Position numbers and translations under genes: made by a program
The notes under the pieces: model-generated
The model's input: the letters and a program-made list of their open reading frames with translations, nothing else
Databases searched by the model: none
What the model was told of the DNA's origin: nothing
From: Streptomyces spirodelae
Lineage (GTDB): Bacteria; Actinomycetota; Actinomycetes; Streptomycetales; Streptomycetaceae
Direction of reading: 5' to 3'
Assembly (NCBI RefSeq): GCF_017676385.1
Contig: NZ_JAFFZN010000013.1
Location: forward strand, 1 to 64,000
DNA: 64,000 nucleotides
Shown: positions 43,490-52,055 of the stretch, piece after piece
Layout of the letters: each line of letters opens with the position of its first letter
Position numbering within the stretch: the stretch's first letter is position 1

Positions 43490-44436
43490 GCGTTGATCGT
43501 CACCTTCTTCACGCCGCCGTCCTGCACGCCCCACTTCTCCAGCGCCCGCTTGTAGGACCCGTCCTCGATGATCTCTTCCATGGCGGCCTTGAGGGCGTCG
43601 CGGAGCTTCTTGTTGTCCTTGCTGACGGCCATGCCGTAGGGGGCCGACTGCATCTGGTCACCGACGACCTCGAAGTCGCTCCCGGACTTGGCGGCGTTGG
43701 CCGCGACGGGGAAGTCGGAGATGTCCGCGACGACGCCGCCGGCCTTCAGCCGTACCCGAGCCTCGTCGTCCGTGTTGTACGGCTCGATGTCGATCTTCTT
43801 CTCGCCCTCCTTGACGCACTTCTTGGTCTGCGCCTTGAGGATCTCGTGCGAGGTGGTGCCGCGCTGGGTGGCCACCTTCTTGCCGCACATCTGGTCGACC
43901 GACTCGATCTTCTCCGGGTTGCCCTTCTTGACCAGGATCGAGGAGCCGGCGGAGAGGTAGTCGACGAAGTCGACGCCCTTGCCCGCCTTCTTGCCCTTGT
44001 CGTCCAGGCCCTCCTGGCGGTCCTTGGTGTCCGTCATCGACGACATGATCATGTCGAAGCGGCCGGTCTGCATGGAGGTGATCAGACCGTCGAAGGTGCC
44101 GTTGGTGAACTCGAAGCGGACGCCCAGCTTCTTGCCCATCGCGTCGGCGAGGTCCGGGTCGAGGCCGACGATGTCGGCCCCCTCCTTGTACTCCATGGGC
44201 TTGTAGGCGGCGTCGGTGCCGACCTTGATCACACCCGCACTGCGTATCTTCTCCGGCAGCATGGAGTTCAGCTTGCTGCTCCCGCCGCCGGAGCCGCCGC
44301 CGGCCCCTTCGGTCTGGTCGCCGCAGCCGGCCAGCAGCAGGGCGCCGCCGACCGCGAGGGCCACCGGAACGGTCCCGGCACGCCGGGCGGCCGCGCGTGC
44401 GGCCCGGCCGGTGGTCATGAGTCTGCTGACGGTCAT
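43480..44436 (-). CDS. Polar amino-acid ABC transporter, lipoprotein substrate-binding protein
   Basis: This 318-aa protein has a lipoprotein signal (VALAVGGALLLAGC, lipobox LLAGC) followed by a Gly/Ser linker. The periplasmic-binding-protein type 2 fold follows: SAGVIKVGTDAAYKPMEYKEGADIVGLDPDLADAMGKKLG, TFDGLITSMQTGRFDMIMSSMTDTKDRQ and CGKKVATQRGTTSHEIL. Such proteins bind Gln, Glu or basic amino acids. The ATG at 44436 was chosen because the signal peptide starts there. The gene leads the three-gene operon. Confidence 0.94.
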   Translation of the reverse strand: MTVSRLMTTGRAARAAARRAGTVPVALAVGGALLLAGCGDQTEGAGGGSGGGSSKLNSMLPEKIRSAGVIKVGTDAAYKPMEYKEGADIVGLDPDLADAMGKKLGVRFEFTNGTFDGLITSMQTGRFDMIMSSMTDTKDRQEGLDDKGKKAGKGVDFVDYLSAGSSILVKKGNPEKIESVDQMCGKKVATQRGTTSHEILKAQTKKCVKEGEKKIDIEPYNTDDEARVRLKAGGVVADISDFPVAANAAKSGSDFEVVGDQMQSAPYGMAVSKDNKKLRDALKAAMEEIIEDGSYKRALEKWGVQDGGVKKVTINAGT

Positions 44437-44966
44437 GCGCTGGTCCTCCTGAGGTGAGGGGGAAGCCGTGGGGTCGGGCACACACCTTCGGATGTCGCGA
44501 CCGTGTCCGACGGATGAACGGATGAACGATGGGGGGCATCTTGCCATCCGGACAAGCGGCTACAGGACGCCTCCGAGGTCAAAATCGGATAACGGATATC
44601 CGACTCCGATTACAGGGCACGGCGGAGGGCCGTAAAGGGGTCGGGGACCGAAGTGTGGTCGCTCACACCGGCCCCCTGTCTCACTCCGCGGACTTCAAGT
44701 CGGAGTCGAGGCAGTTTGCCCCGCATTGGTGCAGCTTCGATGCCGGTGCGGCCGGAACTAGGTCGTCCTCGGCTGCCGGTGTCGGGTAGAAAGGTCGATT
44801 ACACCCCTCACCCGGGGACCAGGGCGCGTGTGCGGCGCGCCCGGCGTCCGTACCTCCCTCCGGGCCGCGACAGGCCGCTCGCCCGGGAAGCGGACGTGGT
44901 GCCCGCCCGTTCCTCACCGCAGGGAGCGGTCACCCTCACACAGATTCGACAAAGGGGTTCAACACA
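44437..44966. other. 530-nt divergent intergenic region
   Basis: This region separates the ABC transporter operon from malic enzyme and must hold both promoters. The stretch 44575-44620 is A/T-richer than its surroundings and contains the palindrome GGATATCC within a GGATAACGGATATCCG context. A further imperfect inverted repeat (ACTCCG/CGGAGT with ACTT/AAGT) lies around 44684-44708. No conserved small gene was found. Confidence 0.55.
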
Positions 44967-46163
44967 GTGGCAGCGGAGATCGTCAATCAGAAGGACGGGC
45001 TGGAGTCGGATGTCATCGATCCGGCGTTCGCCCTGCACCGGGGCGGCAAAATGGCCGTCCAGGCGACCGTGCCGGTGCGGGACGCCGACGACCTGTCCCT
45101 CGCCTACACGCCGGGCGTCGCCAAGGTCTGCAGCGCCATCGCCGAACAGCCCGGGCTCGTCGACGACTACACCTGGAAGTCCCAGGTCGTCGCCGTGGTG
45201 ACCGACGGCAGCGCGGTGCTCGGACTGGGCGACATCGGCCCCGGCGCCTCCCTCCCGGTCATGGAGGGCAAGGCCATCCTCTTCAAGCAGTTCGGCGGCG
45301 TCGACGCGGTCCCGCTGGCGCTCGACACCCAGGACACGGACGAGATCGTGGACACCGTGACCCGGCTCGCACCGTCGTTCGGCGGTGTCAACCTCGAGGA
45401 CATCTCGGCACCCCGGTGCTTCGAGATCGAGGCCCGCCTCAAGGAGAAGCTGGACATCCCGGTCTTCCACGACGACCAGCACGGTACGGCCATCGTCACG
45501 CTGGCCGCGCTGCGCAACGCGGCGAAGCTGAGCGACCGCGCGCTGGGCTCGCTGCGCGCCGTCATCTCCGGCGCGGGCGCCGCCGGGGTCGCCATCGCCA
45601 AGATCCTCGTCGAGGCCGGCATCGGGGACGTCGCGGTCTGTGACCGCAAGGGCGTCGTCTCCGCGGACCGCGACGACCTCACCCACGTCAAGCGGGAGCT
45701 GGCCGGCTTCACCAACAAGGCGGGCCTCTCCGGCTCCCTGGAGGCAGCCCTGGAGGGCGCCGACGTGTTCATCGGCGTCAGCGGCGGCACGGTGCGCGAG
45801 GAGGCCGTCGCGAAGATGGCGAAGGGCTCGTTCATCTTCGCCATGGCCAACCCGAACCCGGAGATCCACCCGGATGTGGCCCGCAAGTACGCAGCAGTGG
45901 TGGCCACCGGGCGCAGTGACTACCCCAACCAGATCAACAATGTGCTGGCCTTCCCCGGTGTCTTCGCCGGTGCGCTGCAGGTCCGGGCGACGGACATCAC
46001 CGAGGGGATGAAGCTGGCCGCCGCGGAGGCGCTGGCCGCAGTCGTCGCCGACGAGCTCAGCGCCGAGAGGGTGATCCCCTCGCCCTTCGATGAGCGGGTG
46101 GCACCCGCGGTGACCTCCGCCGTTGCGGCCGCGGCCCGAGCGGAGGGCGTCGCGCGGCGTTAG
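44967..46163 (+). CDS. NAD(P)-dependent malic enzyme
   Basis: This 398-aa enzyme oxidatively decarboxylates malate to pyruvate. Visible parts are LAYTPGVAKVCSAIAEQP, DGSAVLGLGDIGPGASLPVMEGKA and the metal-binding FEIEARL...FHDDQHGTAIVTLAALRNA, then the Rossmann motif ISGAGAAGVAIAKIL and FAMANPNPEIHPDVA. It is of the short bacterial type without a phosphotransacetylase domain. The GTG at 44967 has AAAGGGG upstream. Whether it prefers NAD or NADP cannot be read safely. A strong hairpin follows. Confidence 0.95.
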   Translation: MAAEIVNQKDGLESDVIDPAFALHRGGKMAVQATVPVRDADDLSLAYTPGVAKVCSAIAEQPGLVDDYTWKSQVVAVVTDGSAVLGLGDIGPGASLPVMEGKAILFKQFGGVDAVPLALDTQDTDEIVDTVTRLAPSFGGVNLEDISAPRCFEIEARLKEKLDIPVFHDDQHGTAIVTLAALRNAAKLSDRALGSLRAVISGAGAAGVAIAKILVEAGIGDVAVCDRKGVVSADRDDLTHVKRELAGFTNKAGLSGSLEAALEGADVFIGVSGGTVREEAVAKMAKGSFIFAMANPNPEIHPDVARKYAAVVATGRSDYPNQINNVLAFPGVFAGALQVRATDITEGMKLAAAEALAAVVADELSAERVIPSPFDERVAPAVTSAVAAAARAEGVARR

Positions 46164-46174
46164 CCGAACTTCTT

Positions 46175-46215
46175 GGGGCCTCCCCCTCGCCGGCGTCCGG
46201 TGAGGGGGAGGCCCC
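46175..46215. terminator. Bidirectional hairpin after malic enzyme
   Basis: A perfect 14-bp stem (GGGGCCTCCCCCTC with its complement) with a 13-nt loop lies between convergent malic enzyme and methyltransferase genes. Confidence 0.85.
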
Positions 46216-46287
46216 TGTCGCTTGTCCGCGGACCGCGGGGGCATCCCCGGCTGGTCGCGCAGTTCCCCGCGCCCCTGACGGGGCACG

Positions 46288-47073
46288 TCAGCGCAAGGCG
46301 AGCACCATGGCGTCGGTGGGGGAGGCCCACACCGTGCGGGCTTCGGCGAAGCCGACGTCGCGCAGCGTGGCCGCGTGCCACTCCGCGCTCTGGAACTCCT
46401 CGTTGTTGTGGTCGTGCCGCACCTCGGCCGGGTTGCCGAAGAGGGCGAACCGCTCCTGGGCGACCTGGGCGAGGGCGGGCTCCTCGGAGAGCGCCCGCCA
46501 CCAGCCGCCCCAGTCGAGCGCGCCCTCGTCACGCTGCCGCTTGCGCCGCTCCTCCTCGAAGAGGTGCACCGCGGCGTTGATGCGCGGCGTCGACTCGTCC
46601 GGCATGTGGTCGGCGTTCAGGAAGACGCCGCCTTCCCGCACCACCCCGGCGAGCTGCCCGTAGAGGGCGCGCAGCGGCTCGGTGCGCATCCAGTGCAGCG
46701 CCGTGGCGGTCAGCACGGCGTCATAGGGGCCCTCAGGGAGCAGGGCCGGCCAGTCGGGGTCGCTCAGGTCGGCCGTCACGAAGGTGGCCCGCGGGTCGTC
46801 CGCGAAGGTGCCGCGCGCGAGGGCCAGCAGCGCGGGGTCGCGGTCGACGCCGACAGTCCTCGCGTTCGGCATCCGCGTAAGGACGCGGTCCGAGATACTG
46901 CCCGTACCGCAGGCGAGGTCGAGCACCCGGGGCTCGGGGCCCACCAGGGCCGCTGTCATCTCCAGCATGACCCGGAACCGCTCCTCGCGGTCGGGCATGT
47001 ACCACTCCTGCTGCCGGTCCCAACTCTCCTGCCAGCGCCGCCAGTCGGCCTTGTCGAGTGCGTGGGTCGTCAT
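46288..47073 (-). CDS. Class I SAM-dependent methyltransferase
   Basis: This 261-aa protein carries SAM motif I RVLDLACGTGSISDRVL (residues about 50-66) and motif II VGVDRDPALLALA. Motif IV-like YDAVLTATALHWMRTEPLRALYGQLAGVVREGG resembles trans-aconitate methyltransferase-like proteins. Its substrate is unknown. It is divergent from the CGNR regulator gene with only 77 nt between, so the two are probably coregulated. The ATG at 47073 begins MTTHALDKADW and is preferred to an earlier in-frame start. Confidence 0.88.
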   Translation of the reverse strand: MTTHALDKADWRRWQESWDRQQEWYMPDREERFRVMLEMTAALVGPEPRVLDLACGTGSISDRVLTRMPNARTVGVDRDPALLALARGTFADDPRATFVTADLSDPDWPALLPEGPYDAVLTATALHWMRTEPLRALYGQLAGVVREGGVFLNADHMPDESTPRINAAVHLFEEERRKRQRDEGALDWGGWWRALSEEPALAQVAQERFALFGNPAEVRHDHNNEEFQSAEWHAATLRDVGFAEARTVWASPTDAMVLALR

Positions 47074-47109
47074 GCCCGTCCTCCGCCGTAATACGCTCGT
47101 AGGGCCTTC

Positions 47110-47169
47110 AACTATTACTGACGATAGACCGCCCGCCGTAAGGATCACAAGTGGAACTGAACTATTACT
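47110..47169. promoter_or_regulatory. Direct repeats at the methyltransferase/CGNR divergent promoter
   Basis: AACTATTACT occurs at 47110-47119 and 47160-47169, each flanked as T(C/G)...(G/C)A. The second copy covers the first codons of the CGNR gene. The pair is A/T-rich in a GC-rich region and may bind the CGNR protein. Confidence 0.45.
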
Positions 47170-47825
47170 CAGATCTGGCAGTGCGCCTGGTGAACAGCGA
47201 GCAGCCCGAGCGCGGGGAGGACACCCTCACCTCGGTGGAGGCCGTCCGTGACCTGTTCGGCGCCCAATGGGTGACGGCACGCCGCGCGACCGAGGCTGAC
47301 GTCAACAGGCTGCGCGCCGTACGCACCAGGCTGCGCGCCGTCTTCACCGCGGCCTCCGAGGGCGACGAGGTGCGCGCCGTCGACCTGCTCAACGCGCTGC
47401 TGATGGAATTCCCCACCAGTCCACAGATCTCCGGACACGGCGACCTGGACGAGGAGGGGCGGCCGCGCTGGCACATGCACCTGGCCGAGCAGCCGGCCAA
47501 CGCCACCGCCGCCTACGCCGCGACGGCCTGTATGGGGCTCGCCTTCCACCTCACCGACCTGGGAGTGGACCGGCTGGGCATCTGCCAGGCGACGCCCTGC
47601 CGCAACGCCTATCTGGACACCTCGACCAACCGCTCGCGCCGCTACTGCTCGGACCGCTGCGCGACCCGCGCCAACGTGGCCGCCTACCGCGCCCGCAAGC
47701 GCCTGGAGAGCAGCCCGGCGGGCCCCGCCGAGGCACCGTCGGACGGCGGCCGCGGCCGCACCGGGCCGACCAGCGGGCGGACAGCCGAGACCGACCAGCG
47801 CACCAGCGGTCCCGGCGAGCGCTGA
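47151..47825 (+). CDS. CGNR zinc-finger (ABATE domain) regulator
   Basis: This 224-aa protein has an N-terminal ABATE-type stress-sensing domain (YYSDLAVRLVNSEQPERGEDTLTSVEAVRDLFG) and a C-terminal CGNR zinc finger (CQATPCRNAYLDTSTNRSRRYCSDRCATRANVAAYRARK) with four Cys ligands. The last 30 residues are Pro/Gly/Arg-rich. It is likely a transcription factor acting on the divergent methyltransferase gene. Its 3' end overlaps the convergent sodX gene by 142 nt. A GTG start is used. Confidence 0.88.
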   Translation: MELNYYSDLAVRLVNSEQPERGEDTLTSVEAVRDLFGAQWVTARRATEADVNRLRAVRTRLRAVFTAASEGDEVRAVDLLNALLMEFPTSPQISGHGDLDEEGRPRWHMHLAEQPANATAAYAATACMGLAFHLTDLGVDRLGICQATPCRNAYLDTSTNRSRRYCSDRCATRANVAAYRARKRLESSPAGPAEAPSDGGRGRTGPTSGRTAETDQRTSGPGER

Positions 47826-48199
47826 AGGCCGCGCGGCGGGCGCAGCCGCAGCCACGCCCTGGCCACGACGAGGTCGTCGGGGACCGCGCCGAACTCCCGG
47901 CTGTCGTTCTTGACCTCCGGATTGTCACCCTGCACCCACCAGCCGCCCGAGCGGCGTTCGAGGGCGCGTTTGACGATGAGCAGATCGTGCTGGAAGGGGT
48001 GGCGCAGCACGACGATGTCACCCGCGCGCACGGTCGCGCCGTAGGTGACCAGGAGCTGGTCGCCGGGGAAGAGGGTCGGCTCCATCGAGGGGTTGTAGAC
48101 CTCGGCCAGACCGATCCGCTTCAGCGGCCCACCGTGCCCGTCCCAATCCCGGCCCTGAGCACCGTGGGTCTGCTCGCGCTGCGGCGTACGTTCCGGCAT
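47684..48199 (-). CDS. sodX: Nickel-type superoxide dismutase maturation protease
   Basis: This 171-aa S26-type signal peptidase relative removes the leader of SodN so that the mature N-terminal His can bind nickel. The catalytic Ser is in NPSMEPTLFPGD and the catalytic Lys in LLIVKRALERR, followed by GWWVQGDNPEVKNDSREFG. The gene is divergent from sodN, as usual. The normal end of the family lies near DDLVVARAWLRLRP; here a 35-residue basic extension continues to the stop and overlaps the CGNR gene on the other strand. The ATG at 48199 is preferred to an upstream GTG. Confidence 0.9.
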   Translation of the reverse strand: MPERTPQREQTHGAQGRDWDGHGGPLKRIGLAEVYNPSMEPTLFPGDQLLVTYGATVRAGDIVVLRHPFQHDLLIVKRALERRSGGWWVQGDNPEVKNDSREFGAVPDDLVVARAWLRLRPPRGLQRSPGPLVRWSVSAVRPLVGPVRPRPPSDGASAGPAGLLSRRLRAR

Positions 48200-48378
48200 C
48201 AGTCTGCGCCTCCGGTCCCCAGGCCGCCTCCGGCCCATTACTCAGCAGATCCAGTACTCCAGCAGATCCAGCCCGTCACTGGACTTTTGTCCTAAGCCCG
48301 TGGGGGCACACGCGAAAAGACTTCCCACACGGAGTAATCTCGCACGTGAGAAGACGATCACGAGGAAGGATGGCTTTT

Positions 48379-48774
48379 ATGCTCTCCCGACTGTTCGCCC
48401 CCAAGGTGCAGGTCAGCGCCCACTGTGACCTGCCCTGCGGTGTCTACGACCCGGCGCAGGCCCGGATCGAGGCCGAGTCCGTGAAGGCCATTCAGGAGAA
48501 GTACCAGGCCAACGACGACCCGCACTTCCGGGCTCGGGCCACCACCATCAAGGAAGAGCGCGCGGAGCTCGCCAAGCACCACGTCTCGGTGCTGTGGAGC
48601 GACTACTTCAAGCCGCCGCACTTCGAGAAGTACCCGGAGCTGCACCAGCTGGTGAACGACGCCCTCAAGGCGCTCAGCGCGGCCAAGGGGTCCACCGACC
48701 CGGCCACCGGCCAGAAGGCGCTGGACTACATCGCCCAGATCGACAAGATCTTCTGGGAGACCAAGAAGGGCTGA
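48379..48774 (+). CDS. sodN: Nickel superoxide dismutase precursor
   Basis: This 131-aa precursor becomes a nickel-containing superoxide dismutase, a cytoplasmic homohexamer. The mature protein starts at the nickel hook HCDLPCGVY (His1, Cys2, Cys6), which follows a 14-residue leader removed by SodX. The rest (DDPHFRARATTIKEERAELAKHHVSVLWSDYFKPPHFEKYPEL) matches the family. The second ATG (48379) fits the length of characterised precursors and lies about 9 nt after AGGAAGG; the ATG at 48370 is too close. A TAATCT at 48335 could be a -10 element. Nickel control by Nur is known in Streptomyces but no Nur box was identified. Confidence 0.96.
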   Translation: MLSRLFAPKVQVSAHCDLPCGVYDPAQARIEAESVKAIQEKYQANDDPHFRARATTIKEERAELAKHHVSVLWSDYFKPPHFEKYPELHQLVNDALKALSAAKGSTDPATGQKALDYIAQIDKIFWETKKG

Positions 48775-48834
48775 ACCGCCTTCGCGTCCACGGCCTGCGG
48801 CTCCCCTGCCGCGAGGGCGACGATTCCGCGCCCG

Positions 48835-48892
48835 GTCCGCGCCCGGTCCGTGCCCAGCCGGCATCACCGGCCAGGACGGACCGGGCGCGGAC
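48835..48892. terminator. Large hairpin between sodN and P450 genes
   Basis: A perfect 17-bp outer stem with an inner CCGG/CCGG stem lies 60 nt after the sodN stop and before the end of the convergent P450 gene. It probably terminates both. Confidence 0.8.
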
Positions 48893-48970
48893 GTCTTCCC
48901 GGTTGCCGAGGAACCCGGCTCCTGAGGGCCCGACGCAGAGGGCCCGGCTCATGACGGGCCGTCCGTCGGC

Positions 48971-50173
48971 TCACCAGGTGACCGGCAGTCCGACGGGTCC
49001 CCTGATGAGCACGCTCCGCTGCCAGGCGACCTCTTCCCCGGGGACCGCCAGCCGCAGCCCGGGCAGCCGTCGCAGCAGGGTGGACAGCAGCACCTCTGCC
49101 TCCATCCGGGCCAGCAGCGGCGCCACGCAGTGGTGCGGCCCGTTGCCGAAGGCCAGGTGCGGCGGGCCCTGGCGGTCGGGGTCGATCTCGTCCGGCTCCG
49201 GGAAGCGGCGGGGGTCGCGGCAGGCCGCCACATACGAGACCTGTACGACCTCGCCGCGGCGGATCAGCACACCCGAGACCTCCACGTCCTCGGTGGCGAT
49301 CCGCGGCTGCCCTACCCCGTTCTTGTGCGGAATCCAGCGCAGCAACTCCTCGACCGCCCGCGGCAGCACGTCCGGCTCCGCCAGCAGCCGCTCGCGCAGC
49401 CGTCGGCGGGTCAGCAGCAGATAGACCATGTTGGCGGCGTTGTTGCGCACCGCGTGCCAGCCGTTGAGCCCGATCAGGGTGGCCAGTGCGAGCAGTTCCT
49501 CCTCGTCGATCCGGCCCCCGTCGACCGCGGTCACCATCCGCGTCATCAGATCGTCCGCAGGCCGGAACCTGCGGTGGGCGGCCAGCTCGCGGAAGTATCC
49601 ACGCGCGGCGGCCTTCACTCTTTCGGCTTCCGCGTGAGCCGCGTCGTCGTGCGCCCGCCTCAGCAGCGCCTCGGCCCAGTCGCGCAACTGCGGCCGGTCC
49701 TCGGCCGGTACGCCCATCAGCTCCCCCACCACCGCCAGCGGGAAGGGCGAGACGACGTGGCGTACGACGTCGGCCGGCGGCCCGGCCGCCACCATCGTGT
49801 CCACCAGCCCGTCCACGATCTCCCACGCCCGCGTCCTGGCTCCCTCCACCGCGCGCCGGCCGAACGCCGGGGCCACCACGGAGCGCACCCGCGAGTGCCC
49901 GGGCGGATCGACGAAGCTGACCGCGCTGTCGAGCGGGACGAGGTGTCTGGTCATCCGGGGCGTGGGGCGTCCGACGATGTCCCGGCTGAACCGGGGATCG
50001 GAGGTGACGAAGCGGACGTCGTCGTACCGCGTCGCCAGCCAGCAGTCCCCCTCTCCGTACGGCAGCCGGATACGGAACGGGGGCCTGGCCACCGCTGCCC
50101 CGAGGAAGGGGTCGAACTCCAGCTCCGGCGGCGCCTCGGGCACCTCGTACAGCGGACACTCCGGCACGGTCAC
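48971..50173 (-). CDS. Cytochrome P450 (CYP158A-like, in rppA operon)
   Basis: This protein of about 400 aa has the P450 ExxR region EELLRWIPH, preceded by the K helix, the meander DPRRFPEPDEIDPDR, and the haem-binding AFGNGPHHCVAP with Cys ligand. The I-helix reads LIGLNGWHAVRNNAANM and lacks the usual acid-Thr pair. CYP158A2, known to couple flaviolin oxidatively, also lacks the Thr as I recall. The gene follows the cupin gene in the rppA operon, so it should polymerise or couple flaviolin-type naphthols into pigment. GTG at 50173 overlaps the cupin stop; GTG at 50167 is better spaced from AGGAGG and is equally possible. Confidence 0.87.
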   Translation of the reverse strand: MTVPECPLYEVPEAPPELEFDPFLGAAVARPPFRIRLPYGEGDCWLATRYDDVRFVTSDPRFSRDIVGRPTPRMTRHLVPLDSAVSFVDPPGHSRVRSVVAPAFGRRAVEGARTRAWEIVDGLVDTMVAAGPPADVVRHVVSPFPLAVVGELMGVPAEDRPQLRDWAEALLRRAHDDAAHAEAERVKAAARGYFRELAAHRRFRPADDLMTRMVTAVDGGRIDEEELLALATLIGLNGWHAVRNNAANMVYLLLTRRRLRERLLAEPDVLPRAVEELLRWIPHKNGVGQPRIATEDVEVSGVLIRRGEVVQVSYVAACRDPRRFPEPDEIDPDRQGPPHLAFGNGPHHCVAPLLARMEAEVLLSTLLRRLPGLRLAVPGEEVAWQRSVLIRGPVGLPVTW

Positions 50174-50766
50174 CCCTCCTGCCTCCGCTCCGGGCCGTGC
50201 CGGAGCGGGGTGAGCTGCTCGATGTCGTAGCGGGCGCGCAGTTCGGCGACGACCCGCGTATCGGGAGGGCCGCCCGCGGCCAGGATCTCCAGCAGCTCCT
50301 CGAAGTACCGCTCGTGGTCGGGCGGCGGTGCCGACTGGAACAGCATCCGTGCGGGGGCGCCGGTCGGGTTGGCGAACGCGTGCGGGCAGCCCGGCGGCAC
50401 CACCGCGACGGTGCCGGGCGTGGCCCGTACCACCCGGTCGCCTCCGGCCGACTCCCAGCCCCGCCAGCCGTCGCTGGTGCGGACCCTGGGTTCGAAGGCG
50501 AAGATGTCGAGCTCGCCCTCCAGCACGTAGAAGAACTCCTCGGTGCGGGAGTGGACGTGGGCGCCGACATCGAAACCCGGCGGGACGACGACCTCGAAGC
50601 TCGAGGCCGCCTGTGAGTGTTCCCCGGTCACCTTGAAGGTCACCTGCTGCGCCGCGGTCCGCACCGTGCGGCCCTGGCCCGGCGGGACGACGAGGCCGTG
50701 CCGGGGCGGCCGAGGGGCGGCTTTCCCCGGGGCCGGTCGGTTGTCGGTGTCTCCGGTACCGGTCAT
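50170..50766 (-). CDS. Cupin-domain quinone-forming monooxygenase (MomA/SCO1208-like)
   Basis: This 198-aa protein has a single cupin barrel: FEVVVPPGFDVGAHVHSRTEEFFYVLEGELDIFAFE with the His/Glu metal ligands, then GTVAVVPPGCPHAFANP. In rppA operons such cupins oxidise tetrahydroxynaphthalene to the quinone flaviolin. The ATG overlaps the rppA stop codon as ATGA, and its own stop overlaps the P450 start. The C-terminal helix (YFEELLEILAAGGPPDTRVVAELRARYDIEQL) is typical. Confidence 0.85.
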   Translation of the reverse strand: MTGTGDTDNRPAPGKAAPRPPRHGLVVPPGQGRTVRTAAQQVTFKVTGEHSQAASSFEVVVPPGFDVGAHVHSRTEEFFYVLEGELDIFAFEPRVRTSDGWRGWESAGGDRVVRATPGTVAVVPPGCPHAFANPTGAPARMLFQSAPPPDHERYFEELLEILAAGGPPDTRVVAELRARYDIEQLTPLRHGPERRQEG

Positions 50767-51854
50767 GGGCTGAGGACTCCTTCCGGAGGGCTGTCGGGGC
50801 TGTGCAGGGGACTCCGCCACCGGCCCAGGGCCATCTCAGCCGTGATACCGGGCCCGAACCCGGCCAGCAGCCCCCTGGCCCCGTCCCCCGGCCCGCCCTC
50901 CTCGAACAGCCTGCGCAGCGCATCCAGGACGACGACGCTGGCCGTGTTGCCGTACTCGGTCAGCGTCGCCCGGCTGAACCGGAAGGCGTACTGCGGCACC
51001 CGCAGGAATTCGCCCAGGTCCAGCAGGATGCGCGGGCCGCCGGCGTGCACGATGTAGAAGTCCAGACCCGTGACGTCCCAGCCGTGGAGCGTCGCCAGAT
51101 CGCCCAGCGCCGGTGCGAGCGGGCCCATCGTGGAGGGCACCCGCTTGTCCAGTACGAAGTGGAAGCCGGTGGAGCGCACGTCGTAGGAGATCCACGCCTC
51201 GGTGCCGGGGATCAGATACGAGCCGTTACGCTCCAGCGAGATGCCCGTTCCGCCCGAGCCCCGTACCACCGCCGCTGCCACACCGTCACCGAACAGGCCG
51301 TTGGACAGCAGTGATCCGATTCCGGAGTCGGTCGGCTGGTAGCACAGGGAGCAGAACTCGCAGGCCACGATGAGGGCGTTGGCGTCGGGGTGCGCGGTGC
51401 AGAAGTCGTGCGCACGGTTGATCGCGGCGCCGCCGCCCGCGCACCCCAGCTGCGCGATGGGCAACTGCCGGGTCGTGGACCTGAACCCCTGGGTGTTGAT
51501 CAGCCACGCGGTGAGCGAGGGCATCATGAAGCCGGTGCAGGAGACATAGACGATCAGGTCGATGTCCTCGGCGGCCAGTTCGGCGGTGGCCAGCGCTCTG
51601 GAGACCACCTGCGGCACCCGGGCCTTCGCCTCGGACTCGTACACCGTGTTACGGGCCTCGAAGCCGGGGTGCCGGAGCGTGAGGTCCAGGGGCTGGACCA
51701 GATGTCTGGTCCTGACCCCGGTGTTCTCGATGAGCCGCAGCACGAGGGGGAGCTGTGGGTGCTCCGAGTGCAGGGAACGCGCCAGTGCGAGAGTGTCCGC
51801 CATCGTGATCACATGTGGCGGGACCTGTACAGCAGGTCTGCACAATGTCGCCAT
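50763..51854 (-). CDS. rppA: Type III polyketide synthase, 1,3,6,8-tetrahydroxynaphthalene synthase
   Basis: This 363-aa chalcone-synthase-like enzyme condenses five malonyl-CoA into tetrahydroxynaphthalene. The catalytic Cys is in IAQLGCAGGGAAINRAHDF, the His in FYIVHAGGPRILLDLGEF and the Asn in EYGNTASVVV. CEFCSLCYQPTDSGIGSLLSNGLFGDGVAAAVV is the RppA signature. The ATG at 51854 begins MATLCRPAVQVPP, in line with family N termini. It is the first gene of the rppA-cupin-P450 operon that makes red-brown naphthoquinone pigment. Confidence 0.96.
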   Translation of the reverse strand: MATLCRPAVQVPPHVITMADTLALARSLHSEHPQLPLVLRLIENTGVRTRHLVQPLDLTLRHPGFEARNTVYESEAKARVPQVVSRALATAELAAEDIDLIVYVSCTGFMMPSLTAWLINTQGFRSTTRQLPIAQLGCAGGGAAINRAHDFCTAHPDANALIVACEFCSLCYQPTDSGIGSLLSNGLFGDGVAAAVVRGSGGTGISLERNGSYLIPGTEAWISYDVRSTGFHFVLDKRVPSTMGPLAPALGDLATLHGWDVTGLDFYIVHAGGPRILLDLGEFLRVPQYAFRFSRATLTEYGNTASVVVLDALRRLFEEGGPGDGARGLLAGFGPGITAEMALGRWRSPLHSPDSPPEGVLSP

Positions 51855-52055
51855 GAAAGGTCCAACGAGGGACCGACTCCGGTGGACACTCCACCTATCG
51901 AGCGGCAATAACTGTCTGACCTGCTGAAATACGCCTCAGGAGCACCAATCGCCCCATAGGGCGCGATGGAGATGCGGCCGCGCTTTTCGGGCGGCAATAC
52001 CCATACGGGTCAACACCGCGTGCGAAACGTTGCTGAATATAAACAGACTGTGTTC

